Shown here: positions 18,083 through 25,224 of the stretch, in pieces
How the letters are laid out: each line of letters begins with the position of its first letter
How positions within the stretch are numbered: the first letter of the stretch is position 1
Assembly: GCF_965214215.1 (NCBI RefSeq)
Contig: NZ_CBDCBD010000003.1
Span: forward strand, 1,674,001 to 1,738,000
Reading direction: 5' to 3'
Length of the DNA stretch: 64,000 nt
From: Poriferisodalis sp965214215
GTDB taxonomy: Bacteria > Actinomycetota > Acidimicrobiia > Acidimicrobiales > Poriferisodalaceae
Made by a program: the position numbers and the translations under genes
The notes under the pieces: model-generated
What the model was told of the DNA's origin: nothing
Seen by the model: only the letters and a program-made list of their open reading frames with translations
The model's database searches: none

Positions 18083-18116
18083 CGCGGCTGCTGGGCGAGT
18101 GGGACCGGATCCGGCC

Positions 18117-19649
18117 ATGGCGGGCAAGGACGGGTTGACGCTGGGCGACCTGTACCGGGGGCTGCGTGAGCAGTTCGCAGCTGGCGGCGTGACCGAACCC
18201 GAGGTGAGCGCGCGCCGCATCGCGGCAGAGGCCAGCGGTGCCAGCGCCGCCGAGGTCGCCTTGGCACCGCCCACGCCGATGACGCTGCGCATGGTCGCCC
18301 ACGCCGACGCAATGGCCGCCCGCCGCTTGGCGGGCGAGCCGTTGCAGTACGTGCTGGGCAGCTGGGGCTTCCGCAGGCTCGACCTCGCAGTCGATCAGCG
18401 GGCGCTCATCCCCCGCCCCGAGACCGAGGTGGTTGCCGGCATTGCCATCGACTGGCTCAAACGCACGGTGCGACGCCGACGCATCACCGAGGTGCACGTG
18501 GCCGATCTCGGCACGGGCTGCGGAGCGATTGCGTTGTCGATTGCGCACGAAGTTCCCCAGGCCCGCGTGTTCGCCACCGACCGTTCGGCCGATGCGCTGG
18601 CACTCGCGGGCGCCAACCTGGCCGGCCTGGGGAGTGCTGCAACCCGGGTCTCGCTGCATCAGGGAGATTGGTTCGACGCACTCGAGGGAACGCCCGATCC
18701 CGGCCTCGGTGAAGGTGAAGTGACGCCGCTGCGTGAGCGACTCGATGCGATCGTGGCGAACCCGCCATATGTGGCCAATGGCGATGTTCTCCCCGCCGAG
18801 ATCGACCGCTGGGAGCCGAAAGCAGCCCTCTACGCGGGACCTGACGGGCTCAGTGCAGTGCGCACGATCGTGCGTGATGCCCGTGGCTGGCTGGTGCCCG
18901 GCGGTCTGCTGGTGCTGGAGATCGCATCGGATCATGGCTCAGCGGTCAAGGTCATGGCTGGCGCCCGCGGGTATGAGGGAGTGCGCATCGAGCCGGATCT
19001 CGCTGGCCATGATCGAGTGCTCGTTGCGGTTCGTCCGCACGACGAACCCGATGCCCACGTCATCGACCGGGCGGCCGATCATTTGCGAGCCGGCGAGTTC
19101 GTGGTCGCACCCACCGACACACTGTGCGGGATCATGGCTCCCTACGCAGATACCGATGCGGTCGCCCGCGTCTGCGAGGCGAAGGAACGTCCCCGCAGCG
19201 AGCCCATGCCCATCCTGGTGTCCGGGCTCGCCCAAGCCGACGAGCTGGTGGAGCTGAGCCCCGCCGCCCGTGCGCTGGCCCAGCAGCACTGGCCCGGCGG
19301 CCTGACGCTCGTCGCGAAACGCCGGGGCGGCCCCGATCCGCTGCACGGTCGTGAGACGCTGGGCGTGCGGGCGCCGGCGCTGGGCTGGCTGCGGTGGCTC
19401 ATCGACGAGGTCGGACCGGTAACCGGCACCAGCGCCAACCGTCACGGCGCACAGACGCCGGCCAGCGCCGCAGAGGCGGCGGCGGGACTCGCCACGCGAC
19501 CAGGTGAGATGTCCCGACTCGGTCGCGTCATTCACGGACAGGCGCCCGGCGGGGTCGCGTCGACGGTGGTCGACGTGACCGGGTCCCATCCCGTCGTGCT
19601 GCGTGTCGGTGCCGTGCCCGCTGAGCTGGTCGAATTCCCTCTGGACTAA
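18117..19649 (+). CDS. prmC: PrmC-TsaC fusion: release factor glutamine methyltransferase plus threonylcarbamoyl-AMP synthase
   Basis: One 510-residue frame joins two enzymes. Residues 1-305 are PrmC: helical N-domain, LIPRPETEVV, SAM-binding VADLGTGCGAIALSIA, catalytic NPPY (215-218), GPDGL and a C-terminal LVLEI segment; it methylates the GGQ glutamine of release factors. Residues 312-510 are a YrdC/Sua5 (TsaC) domain: VVAPTDTLCGIMA, KERPRSEPMPILV, HWPGGLTLV, GVRAPA and VTGTSANRHG; it makes threonylcarbamoyl-AMP for t6A tRNA modification. In mycobacteria these are two adjacent genes. No stop or frameshift separates them. ATG 18117 was chosen because upstream frame overlaps prfA. Confidence 0.93.
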   Translation: MAGKDGLTLGDLYRGLREQFAAGGVTEPEVSARRIAAEASGASAAEVALAPPTPMTLRMVAHADAMAARRLAGEPLQYVLGSWGFRRLDLAVDQRALIPRPETEVVAGIAIDWLKRTVRRRRITEVHVADLGTGCGAIALSIAHEVPQARVFATDRSADALALAGANLAGLGSAATRVSLHQGDWFDALEGTPDPGLGEGEVTPLRERLDAIVANPPYVANGDVLPAEIDRWEPKAALYAGPDGLSAVRTIVRDARGWLVPGGLLVLEIASDHGSAVKVMAGARGYEGVRIEPDLAGHDRVLVAVRPHDEPDAHVIDRAADHLRAGEFVVAPTDTLCGIMAPYADTDAVARVCEAKERPRSEPMPILVSGLAQADELVELSPAARALAQQHWPGGLTLVAKRRGGPDPLHGRETLGVRAPALGWLRWLIDEVGPVTGTSANRHGAQTPASAAEAAAGLATRPGEMSRLGRVIHGQAPGGVASTVVDVTGSHPVVLRVGAVPAELVEFPLD

Positions 19650-19774
19650 AGCTGACTCGGGACTGAAGCTGAGCGGCGGCGCTGGGCCCCGCGCGGCCCA
19701 GCAGCCTGCGCCTCTTTCGCAACGGCGACCGGTTCGTGCATCTGCTGGGCGGCGACGGCTGCGAGACTGTCGCC

Positions 19775-20266
19775 GTGGATCACGGCAACTCGTCCGACCT
19801 GAACGACGCCGTCATTGCGCTCGCGGCAGACCATGCCGGGTGGGAGCTCAAGGACTGCTTGGCGCGGCATCTCGGCAACCGCGGGTACGAGGTGCTGGAC
19901 CTCGGCACGAACGGCCCCGAATCGGTGGACTATCCCGACTTCGGCGCCGCCGTCGGCGAGGCGGTTGCCAGCGGCCGAGCAGAGCTCGGCGTAGCGGTGT
20001 GCGGCAGCGGCATCGGCATCGCGATGGCAGCGGGCAAGGTGGACGGGATACGAGCCGCCACGGTGCACGACCCGACCTCGGCTCGGTTGGCCCGCGAGCA
20101 CAACGACGCCAACGTGATCTGTCTCGGTGCGCGCCTCATGGACCGCCCCGAGGCTGAAGCGACGCTCGATGCGTACCTCGCTGCGACCTTTGCAGGCGGG
20201 CGGCATCAGCGGCGCGTCGACAAGATCGACGCGCTAGGGCGGCGCTGCGGCCATCTCGGCGTCTGA
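19775..20266 (+). CDS. rpiB: Ribose-5-phosphate isomerase B
   Basis: RpiB motifs: IALAADHAGWELKD near the N-terminus, YEVLDLGTNGPESVDYPDFG, the active-site GVAVCGSGIGIAMAAGKVDGIRAATVHD, and HNDANVICLGARLMD. It interconverts ribose-5-phosphate and ribulose-5-phosphate. GTG 19775 gives 163 residues with a short polar lead-in; the open frame runs a further 13 codons upstream and no clear ribosome site decides the start. It lies between the prmC-tsaC gene and glyA, all on the plus strand. Confidence 0.92.
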   Translation: MDHGNSSDLNDAVIALAADHAGWELKDCLARHLGNRGYEVLDLGTNGPESVDYPDFGAAVGEAVASGRAELGVAVCGSGIGIAMAAGKVDGIRAATVHDPTSARLAREHNDANVICLGARLMDRPEAEATLDAYLAATFAGGRHQRRVDKIDALGRRCGHLGV

Positions 20267-20304
20267 CATCTCACAGCTCCACGACGGCACACGTTCAGCA
20301 CTGC

Positions 20305-20312
20305 AAGGAGGT
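20305..20312 (+). promoter_or_regulatory. Consensus ribosome binding site of glyA
   Basis: AAGGAGGT, a full match to the 16S rRNA 3' end, lies seven bases before ATG 20320. It decides that start over the in-frame GTG at 20311, which lies inside the element. It is among the strongest such sites in the window and suggests high glyA translation. Confidence 0.9.
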
Positions 20313-20319
20313 GCTCTCC

Positions 20320-21588
20320 ATGGCCCCAACCCAACCGATGACCGCGAGGTGGTCTCCCTTGGGCGATCCCGAGATCGACGCGGTGCTCGACGCCGAGCTC
20401 GACCGTCAGATGACCACGCTGCAGCTGATCGCGTCGGAGAACTTCGCGTCGCCGGCTGTCATGGCTGCGACCGGCAGCGTGCTCACCAACAAGTACAGCG
20501 AGGGCTACCCGCGCCGGCGTTACTACGGCGGCAACGTCAACGCCGACACCGCCGAGCAGCTGGCCATCGACCGGGTCAAGGCGCTGTTCGGCGCCGAGCA
20601 TGCGAACGTGCAGCCCCATTCGGGCTCGCAGGCCAACGCCGCGGTGTACCTGGCGCTCCTCGATATCGGCGACACCGTGATGGGCATGAGCCTCGACCAC
20701 GGCGGGCACCTCACCCACGGCTCGCCGGTGAATGCCAGCGGCAAGCTCTACAACTTCGTCAGTTACGGCTTGACCCGCAGCGACGAGCGGATCGACTACG
20801 AGGTCATGGCCGAGCTGGCCCGCGAGCAGCGGCCCAAGCTGATCGTGGCAGGCGCCACGGCCTATCCCCGCCGCATCGACCCAGCCCCGTTCAGGGAGAT
20901 CTGCGACGAGATCGGCGCGGCCTTCATGTTCGACGCCGCCCACATCGCGGGGCTCATCGTGGGCGGAGTGCATCCGAATCCGGTGCCGTTCGCCGACATC
21001 GTCACGTTCACCACACACAAGACGATGCGCGGGCCGCGTGGCGGGACGATCCTGTGCACGCAGGAATACGCCAAGCGCATCGACTCCGCAGTGTTTCCCG
21101 GCAGTCAGGGCGGCCCGCTCGATCACGCAGTCGCTGCCAAAGCAGTCGGCTTTGCCGAGGCGGCTCGTCCCGAGTTTGCTACGTACCAAGAGCGCATCGT
21201 GGAAAACGCGGCTGCGTTGGCTGATGCGCTCGGTCATCACGGCTTCCGGCTGGTGTCGGGTGGCACCGACAACCACCTGCTGCTCATCGACCTGCGCACG
21301 TTCGACGCCGAGCTGACGGGCAAGGTGGCCCAAGAAGCGCTCGATGCGGCCGGGATCACGCTGAACCGCAACGCCATTCCTGACGATCCTCGTTCGCCGT
21401 TCGTGACCAGCGGCTTACGGATGGGCACCCCGTCGGTCACCACCCAAGGCATGGGACCTCACGAGATGGCGAAGATCGCCGAACTCACCGCACGAGTGCT
21501 GCGTACTCCCGAAGACGAAGCAGTCATCGCCGACGTCCGCGCCGAAGTAGCCGAACTCTGCGCCGCCTTCCCGCCCTACGACCGCTGA
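20320..21588 (+). CDS. glyA: Serine hydroxymethyltransferase
   Basis: The 422-residue PLP enzyme shows LQLIASENFASPAVMAATGSVLTNKYSEGYP, RYYGGNVNADTAEQLAIDR, ANVQPHSGSQANAAVYLALL, and the PLP lysine in VTFTTHKTMRGPRGGTILC. C-terminal TSGLRMGTPSVTTQGMG and a final LCAAFPPYDR complete the family pattern. It converts serine and tetrahydrofolate to glycine and methylene-tetrahydrofolate. A diverged second copy of its last 13 codons and following 27 bases lies at 21917-21982, indicating insertion at the glyA 3' end. Confidence 0.98.
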   Translation: MAPTQPMTARWSPLGDPEIDAVLDAELDRQMTTLQLIASENFASPAVMAATGSVLTNKYSEGYPRRRYYGGNVNADTAEQLAIDRVKALFGAEHANVQPHSGSQANAAVYLALLDIGDTVMGMSLDHGGHLTHGSPVNASGKLYNFVSYGLTRSDERIDYEVMAELAREQRPKLIVAGATAYPRRIDPAPFREICDEIGAAFMFDAAHIAGLIVGGVHPNPVPFADIVTFTTHKTMRGPRGGTILCTQEYAKRIDSAVFPGSQGGPLDHAVAAKAVGFAEAARPEFATYQERIVENAAALADALGHHGFRLVSGGTDNHLLLIDLRTFDAELTGKVAQEALDAAGITLNRNAIPDDPRSPFVTSGLRMGTPSVTTQGMGPHEMAKIAELTARVLRTPEDEAVIADVRAEVAELCAAFPPYDR

Positions 21589-21615
21589 GTCAAGTTCTGG
21601 CGCGGTGCCGCCGGG
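21550..21615 (+). other. glyA 3' end, left member of a duplicated attachment-like segment
   Basis: These 66 bases (last 13 codons of glyA, including the stop, plus 27 downstream bases) align without gaps to 21917-21982. By direct comparison 52 of 66 positions match. The similarity continuing past the stop codon is what an integration target at a gene end would show. Confidence 0.6.
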
Positions 21616-21665
21616 GGCGCGAGAGGCGACGAGGACGCTGGGCGGCAGTGTCTTCTTTGTGTGGG

Positions 21666-21790
21666 TCAGGGTCCTAGCAGGGCGGCGGGCACTATGGCGA
21701 TGCCGTCGCTGTCGCGGTAGGCCTGTTCGCCGGTGTTGACCACTACGGCGTCCAGCAGTGCGGGGCCCAGACGGTCGCGCAGCCACCGCA
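21666..21790 (-). pseudogene. Remnant of a DUF4143-type ATPase C-terminus
   Basis: The minus strand reads RWLRDRLGPALLDAVVVNTG, then EQAYRDSDGIAIVPAALLGP and a stop at 21668-21666. That resembles the C-terminal end of AAA ATPases with a DUF4143 domain, which often finish with a strand-turn-strand and a VPxxAL ending. An in-frame stop at 21825-21827 closes the frame upstream, and the ATPase domain is absent, so it is a fragment. The family call is from memory of the ending and is moderate. Confidence 0.5.
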
Positions 21791-21843
21791 AAAGGCTACT
21801 TTTCCTCACGAACACTACAAATTCTCAGAAACGCTACTTTTGC
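21790..21843. repeat. Two short direct repeats with GCTACTTTT core
   Basis: AAAAGGCTACTTTTC (21790-21804) and AAACGCTACTTTTGC (21829-21843) share GCTACTTTT and flanking A-runs, 39 bases apart. They lie in an AT-richer stretch within the island junction. They could be recombination or protein-binding sites; nothing decides this. Confidence 0.45.
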
Positions 21844-21916
21844 TGCATCCTCTCGCCGGCCTGGGCCCGTTCGGTGCAGACTCGTGGTGCTGGGGCCGAA
21901 GAGACGGTCCATGCCC

Positions 21917-21982
21917 GCCGAGCTGTGCGCGGCGTTCCCGCCATATAGCCGCTGAATCGGGTTCTGTCGTGGTGCCGCTGGG
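21917..21982 (+). repeat. Second, diverged copy of the glyA 3' end
   Basis: Reads AELCAAFPPYSR-stop, against AELCAAFPPYDR-stop in the intact gene. Of the 14 differences to 21550-21615, most in the coding part are at third codon positions, plus a change of the last Asp to Ser. That pattern indicates this copy evolved as a coding glyA end in another genome before arriving here. The similarity continues about 27 bases past the stop. The start of the real gene is not associated with it. Confidence 0.75.
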
Positions 21983-22028
21983 ACGCGGAGCCCTGCGCCG
22001 TGGGACTGTGCGGGGTACGGCTGTGGTG

Positions 22029-22736
22029 TCAGTCTTCGGGCTGTCGGTCGGCGTGGCTGTCGGCGAGGGCTTGGGCTTGTCGGTCGTGTTCGATGGTGCG
22101 CAGCAGGGATTGCACTGAGGAGCGCTTCCATTCGGTGTTGCCGGTGGGCGTGGTGATGCCGGCCTCGGTGAGCGCGGCGGCGATCTGGCCGTAGCTGCGG
22201 CCCTCTGCGCGCAGCTTTGCGGCGAGCGTCTTGGCGGCTTCGGACTGTCGGCTGGGTCGGCCGAGGCGGACGCCGCGCCGGCGGGCAATTTCGAGCGCTT
22301 CACGGGTGCGGGCGCTTGCCATTCTGGCTTCGAACTCCGAGAACAGGGCGCGGACCCCGATGTAGAGCACCCCACTGGGGTCTGCCAGTTCGACGGGAGC
22401 GTCGAGAGCTGCGAGTGTCCATCCCTCGGTTTGGGCGCGTTCGTAGAGCTGGAGCAGTTCGATCGCCGAGCGCGCCAGCCGGTCCGAGCGGGCGACCGCG
22501 AGCACGTCGAGTTCGCCGCGGGCGAGCCGGTCGAGTGCTCTGCGGAGCTCGGGCCTGCACCGGGTGGGGATCGTGCCAGAGATCGCATTGTCGGTGATGT
22601 AGTCGACCACTCTCCAGCCGCGTTGTCGCGCCTCGCGGTCGACTGCTTGGTGTTGGGCGTCGACGCCGAGACCTGACTGGGCCTGTGTGCCGGTGGATAC
22701 CCGCGCGTATGAGATGACGCGAAGCATGTCAGTCAT
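22029..22736 (-). CDS. Serine recombinase (resolvase/invertase family)
   Basis: The 235-residue protein begins MTDMLRVISYARVSTGTQAQSGLG; Ser in YARVST is the expected nucleophile. DYITDNAISGT, LDVLAVARSDRLARSAIELLQL (catalytic Arg residues) and the ALFSEFEARMASARTREALEIARRRGVRLGRP helix region follow. A C-terminal helix-turn-helix-like stretch (RSYGQIAAALTEAGITTPTG) completes it. It is the size of resolvases/invertases, not of large serine integrases. It has its own strong promoter and lies beside a duplicated glyA end, so it belongs to a mobile or formerly mobile segment. ATG 22736 has an AGGA-like element upstream; Met4 is an alternative. Confidence 0.93.
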   Translation of the reverse strand: MTDMLRVISYARVSTGTQAQSGLGVDAQHQAVDREARQRGWRVVDYITDNAISGTIPTRCRPELRRALDRLARGELDVLAVARSDRLARSAIELLQLYERAQTEGWTLAALDAPVELADPSGVLYIGVRALFSEFEARMASARTREALEIARRRGVRLGRPSRQSEAAKTLAAKLRAEGRSYGQIAAALTEAGITTPTGNTEWKRSSVQSLLRTIEHDRQAQALADSHADRQPED

Positions 22737-22760
22737 CGGCGCGTCGGTCCTCGGGCTCGC

Positions 22761-22785
22761 GAAGCTGCTAGTGAGACGCAGCTTC
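22761..22785. promoter_or_regulatory. 8-bp inverted repeat in the recombinase leader
   Basis: GAAGCTGC (22761-22768) and GCAGCTTC (22778-22785) are exact inverted copies separated by nine bases. They lie between the predicted transcription start (about 22800) and the recombinase start codon at 22736. It may be a recombinase-binding half-site pair, an operator, or a leader hairpin. Confidence 0.6.
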
Positions 22786-22807
22786 TAGGTGTACGGAAAT
22801 CCTTCAT

Positions 22808-22836
22808 AATCTATACAGCCGCGGGCGGCGTGTCAA
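22808..22836 (-). promoter_or_regulatory. Near-consensus housekeeping promoter of the recombinase
   Basis: On the minus strand TTGACA (22836-22831) is followed after exactly 17 bases by TAGATT (22813-22808), a sigma-70 type -35/-10 pair with consensus -35 box. The predicted start is near 22800, about 65 bases before the recombinase ATG. Such a consensus promoter is unusual in this GC-rich window. Confidence 0.8.
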
Positions 22837-23141
22837 CAAGTCTGATCGGGCTGATTCGCCTGGCCCGCTGACAGGCCGCCGTGTCGGCTCGCGGGGGTCT
22901 GTGACCCGCATGAGTGCTGGCCTCGGGCTCTGTCAGCGGCCCGTGGGGCTTGCGCGTTCGCGCAGTGCCGCTCGACGGCGGTCGCTGCCGTTTGGGGGTG
23001 CACCGGAAATGAATGATTCGCGACCGAGGCCCCGCACCGGGGCCGCGCCGGCCCACCAGGCGGCATCAGTTGCATGGGTTCCCCCGGCGGGCCGGCAGGC
23101 CGCGGATCACGTTCGTCCTTCTCGCGACCGGAGACCTGCCC

Positions 23142-24404
23142 ATGCCCAAAAGAACTCTCGCAGCACTGCTGGCGCTGCTCGTCGCTGCTTCCACGCTCGC
23201 CGTGGTCGCCCAGCCCGCAGCAGCGCACAGTCAGACCACGACCAAGCAGCGCTGCTCCTATGACCCCTTCGCAGGCCGCCAGTGCTGGACTGAGACCGTC
23301 ACCGTCGCCCACACCCATACCTGCGCCACCGGCATGACCGGCACCTACCCGAACTGCTACCCGGCACCCTCTGACAACAGCCAGAACACGGGCGACGAAG
23401 AAGCCAAGAAACGGGCCGAGGAAGCTCGCAAGGCGGCCGAGGAAGAGGCCAAGCGCAAAGCCGAGGAAGAGGCCAAGAAGAAGGCCGAGGAAGAGGCCAA
23501 GAAGAAGGCCGAGACGGTCACTTGCACCGCCGGCCATCACCACTTCGGAAACGGCTGCCACATCCACGGGTTCACTCCGCCAGCCGACCAATGCGGCACC
23601 GGCAAGACCTGGGCTCCCCACGCGGGGCACACCCCCATACGGCTCCCCGCGTGCAAGACCACCGCGACGGCCGATCCCTGCGGCGACTACGCCGAGGACC
23701 TGATCGACGCACTCAACAGGCCCAACGCGGACGGCACCTACAACCTGCCCACGACACCGGCTCAGTGCAAACGCACTGTCGACCTGATCGACGCGCTCAA
23801 GAAGCTCCGGAAGCTCCAGAAGACGCTCGAGAACGCCGAAGATGCAATCGCCGCCAAGATCATCGCGGCGCTCCAGGCAGCGCAAGATGCGCCGACTCCC
23901 GGCGAAGCGGCCAACCAAGCGGCCATTGCGCTCGGCCGGGAACTCGCGAATGCCTGGGACGCGTCACCTGCCGAGGCCAAGGCGGCCATCATCACGGTGG
24001 CGGCGACCGCGGGATGCGCCGCCTTGGCATTGGCGGTAGCTAAGACGACCTTGGCCACAGCAGGCGGGGCAACCCCGGCATGGGTCTTGTGGCTCGCGTC
24101 GCCCACAGGCAAGTGGGTCGTGGGTACCACATGCGAGGCTGCTGTAGCTGCGGCCATCGTCTATGTCCAGCGCGCCAGCGACAGCGACGACAGCGACGAG
24201 AACGACGAGAACGACGTCAGCGACAGCGGCGACGAGAACGACGGCAGCTATGACCCCGACTCGGACGGTGACGGCAAGATCAGCACCAGCGAAATGAACG
24301 AGGTGGCGAGAAGGCACGCTGCCGGCGAGTTGACCGACGCAGAACGCGATCGCATAAAAGCGCAGTGGAAGTGCGACACTGGGCTACGGAGCTACTGCCA
24401 ATGA
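23142..24404 (+). CDS. Secreted His/Cys-rich protein with charged repeats and an EF-hand loop, unknown function
   Basis: I do not recognise this 420-residue protein. A signal peptide (about residues 1-28, ending QPAAA) is clear. Residues 30-75 and 126-180 are rich in Cys and His (VAHTHTC, CTAGHHHFGNGCHIHGF), suggesting metal binding or disulfides. Between them lies a Lys/Glu-rich helical region (86-124) with 8-residue repeats of the type AEEEAKKK. Residues 213-250 are coiled-coil-like. Residues 280-342 contain two hydrophobic stretches that may cross or insert in the membrane. An acidic Asp/Glu/Ser tract (346-368) leads into a perfect EF-hand loop (D373, D375, D377, G378, I380, E384). GGAG lies eight bases before ATG 23142. 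A small membrane protein gene overlaps its stop. Confidence 0.8.
   Translation: MPKRTLAALLALLVAASTLAVVAQPAAAHSQTTTKQRCSYDPFAGRQCWTETVTVAHTHTCATGMTGTYPNCYPAPSDNSQNTGDEEAKKRAEEARKAAEEEAKRKAEEEAKKKAEEEAKKKAETVTCTAGHHHFGNGCHIHGFTPPADQCGTGKTWAPHAGHTPIRLPACKTTATADPCGDYAEDLIDALNRPNADGTYNLPTTPAQCKRTVDLIDALKKLRKLQKTLENAEDAIAAKIIAALQAAQDAPTPGEAANQAAIALGRELANAWDASPAEAKAAIITVAATAGCAALALAVAKTTLATAGGATPAWVLWLASPTGKWVVGTTCEAAVAAAIVYVQRASDSDDSDENDENDVSDSGDENDGSYDPDSDGDGKISTSEMNEVARRHAAGELTDAERDRIKAQWKCDTGLRSYCQ
23436..23507 (+). repeat. Three 24-bp tandem repeats encoding AEEEAKKK
   Basis: Units at 23436-23459, 23460-23483 and 23484-23507 start GCCGAGGAAGAGGCCAAG. The last two are identical and the first differs only in its final codons (CGC AAA). 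They encode the regular Lys/Glu helix of the secreted protein and are a likely site of repeat-number variation. Confidence 0.9.
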
Positions 24405-24661
24405 ACACCCCCGACTACCCTAGGAATATGGCCGCGAAACAGGCTCAGCGTGATGCTTGGACGATTGGCGGGTTTCCCGTCGTCGCCCTTCCGGTCATGT
24501 TCGCTGTTGGCATGGCGTCCTTTTACGTGATGGATGCTGGCGTTCACCCGCTGGTTGTGCTGGCCGTGGCTTTGACATTTTTTGTCGTGGCCAGTGTGGT
24601 GGGCACGAGGCGTCTGGTGCGCCGCCGTGAGGCGGCGAGGGATGCGGCGATCCGAGGCTGA
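24401..24661 (+). CDS. Small two-pass membrane protein, unknown function
   Basis: The 86-residue product begins MNTPDYPRNMAAKQAQRDAW. It has two hydrophobic segments (VVALPVMFAVGMASFYVM and LVVLAVALTFFVVASVVG) and a basic tail RRLVRRREAARDAAIRG. Its ATG overlaps the stop of the secreted-protein gene (ATGA at 24401-24404), so the two are translationally coupled and probably act together. The frame is open 12 codons further upstream, but the overlap start is preferred. No family is recognised. Confidence 0.7.
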   Translation: MNTPDYPRNMAAKQAQRDAWTIGGFPVVALPVMFAVGMASFYVMDAGVHPLVVLAVALTFFVVASVVGTRRLVRRREAARDAAIRG

Positions 24662-24805
24662 GCGTCGGCGGGAGTAAGACGGCTGGGCCGGCGACGTGCT
24701 CGACCTCGGCGGCTGGCGGCTCGGCGCACCGGTGGCACCGGTGGCACCTCTAGTTTCGTCGCGGACTTCCTACTCGGCGACCGCTCACGCTCGTAGCCTG
24801 TTCGC

Positions 24806-25216
24806 GTGGCACGAGGAGCTGGCGGCGGCAACGGCAGCGAGGACGGTCTTGCAAAGGCCATCGAGATTGTCGTGACGCCGGCGATATTCGCGGCGGCAGG
24901 GTTCGGCTTGGACCGCTGGTTGGGCACTGGGCCATGGCTCGCGTTCAGCTTCGGCATGACTGCGTTCGTCGTGAAGCTGCTCGTCGAGTGGTATCGCTAC
25001 GCCGAGCGGATGGGGGTCCATGAGCAGGAGTTGGCCGCAAGCCGGCCCTCGGAGCGGCGGGGCATCCAGCGCGACACTGACCTCGACGAGCCCGCATCGT
25101 TGCCGACCGGCGTGTCGCTCGACGCCGACTCATCCGTGCCCGACGGCATGGCGCCGACGCCTCAGCCAGTCGACGGCCCGACCGTACCCTCAGCGACCGC
25201 GCGACAGCACGCGTGA
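24806..25216 (+). CDS. AtpZ/AtpI-like membrane protein at head of ATP synthase operon
   Basis: The 136-residue protein has two membrane segments (AIEIVVTPAIFAAAGFGLDRWLG and GPWLAFSFGMTAFVVKLLVEWYRY), the pattern of AtpZ-type (F0F1-ATPase subunit family) proteins. A long polar, Pro/Asp-rich C-terminal tail follows. Such proteins are thought to assist c-ring assembly or Mg2+ entry. The GTG start at 24806 is the furthest upstream and has no strong ribosome site. The gene overlaps or abuts the next AtpI-like gene. Confidence 0.75.
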   Translation: MARGAGGGNGSEDGLAKAIEIVVTPAIFAAAGFGLDRWLGTGPWLAFSFGMTAFVVKLLVEWYRYAERMGVHEQELAASRPSERRGIQRDTDLDEPASLPTGVSLDADSSVPDGMAPTPQPVDGPTVPSATARQHA

Positions 25217-25224
25217 GGGCGGCG

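Larger units (their letters stand above)
21589..22028. other. Island junction: 440 bases without an intact gene
   Basis: Contents in order: the tail of the glyA-end repeat (to 21615); an opposite-strand remnant resembling the C-terminus of a DUF4143 ATPase (21666-21790); two short direct repeats sharing GCTACTTTT (21790-21804 and 21829-21843) in an AT-richer stretch; and a second, diverged glyA 3' end (21917-21982). The serine recombinase stop lies just after. No complete reading frame with plausible coding character was found. Confidence 0.6.
22737..23141. other. Divergent intergenic region of the island (405 bases)
   Basis: This region separates the recombinase (minus) from the secreted-protein gene (plus). 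Its left part holds an inverted repeat (22761-22785) and a near-consensus promoter for the recombinase (22808-22836). The right part, about 22840-23130, is GC-rich. I saw no convincing reading frame in it and no clear promoter for the rightward gene, only its ribosome site (GGAG at 23130-23133). Confidence 0.6.

Noticed and set aside
22833..23918. 361-codon minus-strand frame opposite the secreted protein
   Set aside because: Its repetitive Gly/Leu/Phe stretch is just the reverse reading of the Lys/Glu repeats; the plus-strand frame has a signal peptide, ribosome site and EF-hand.
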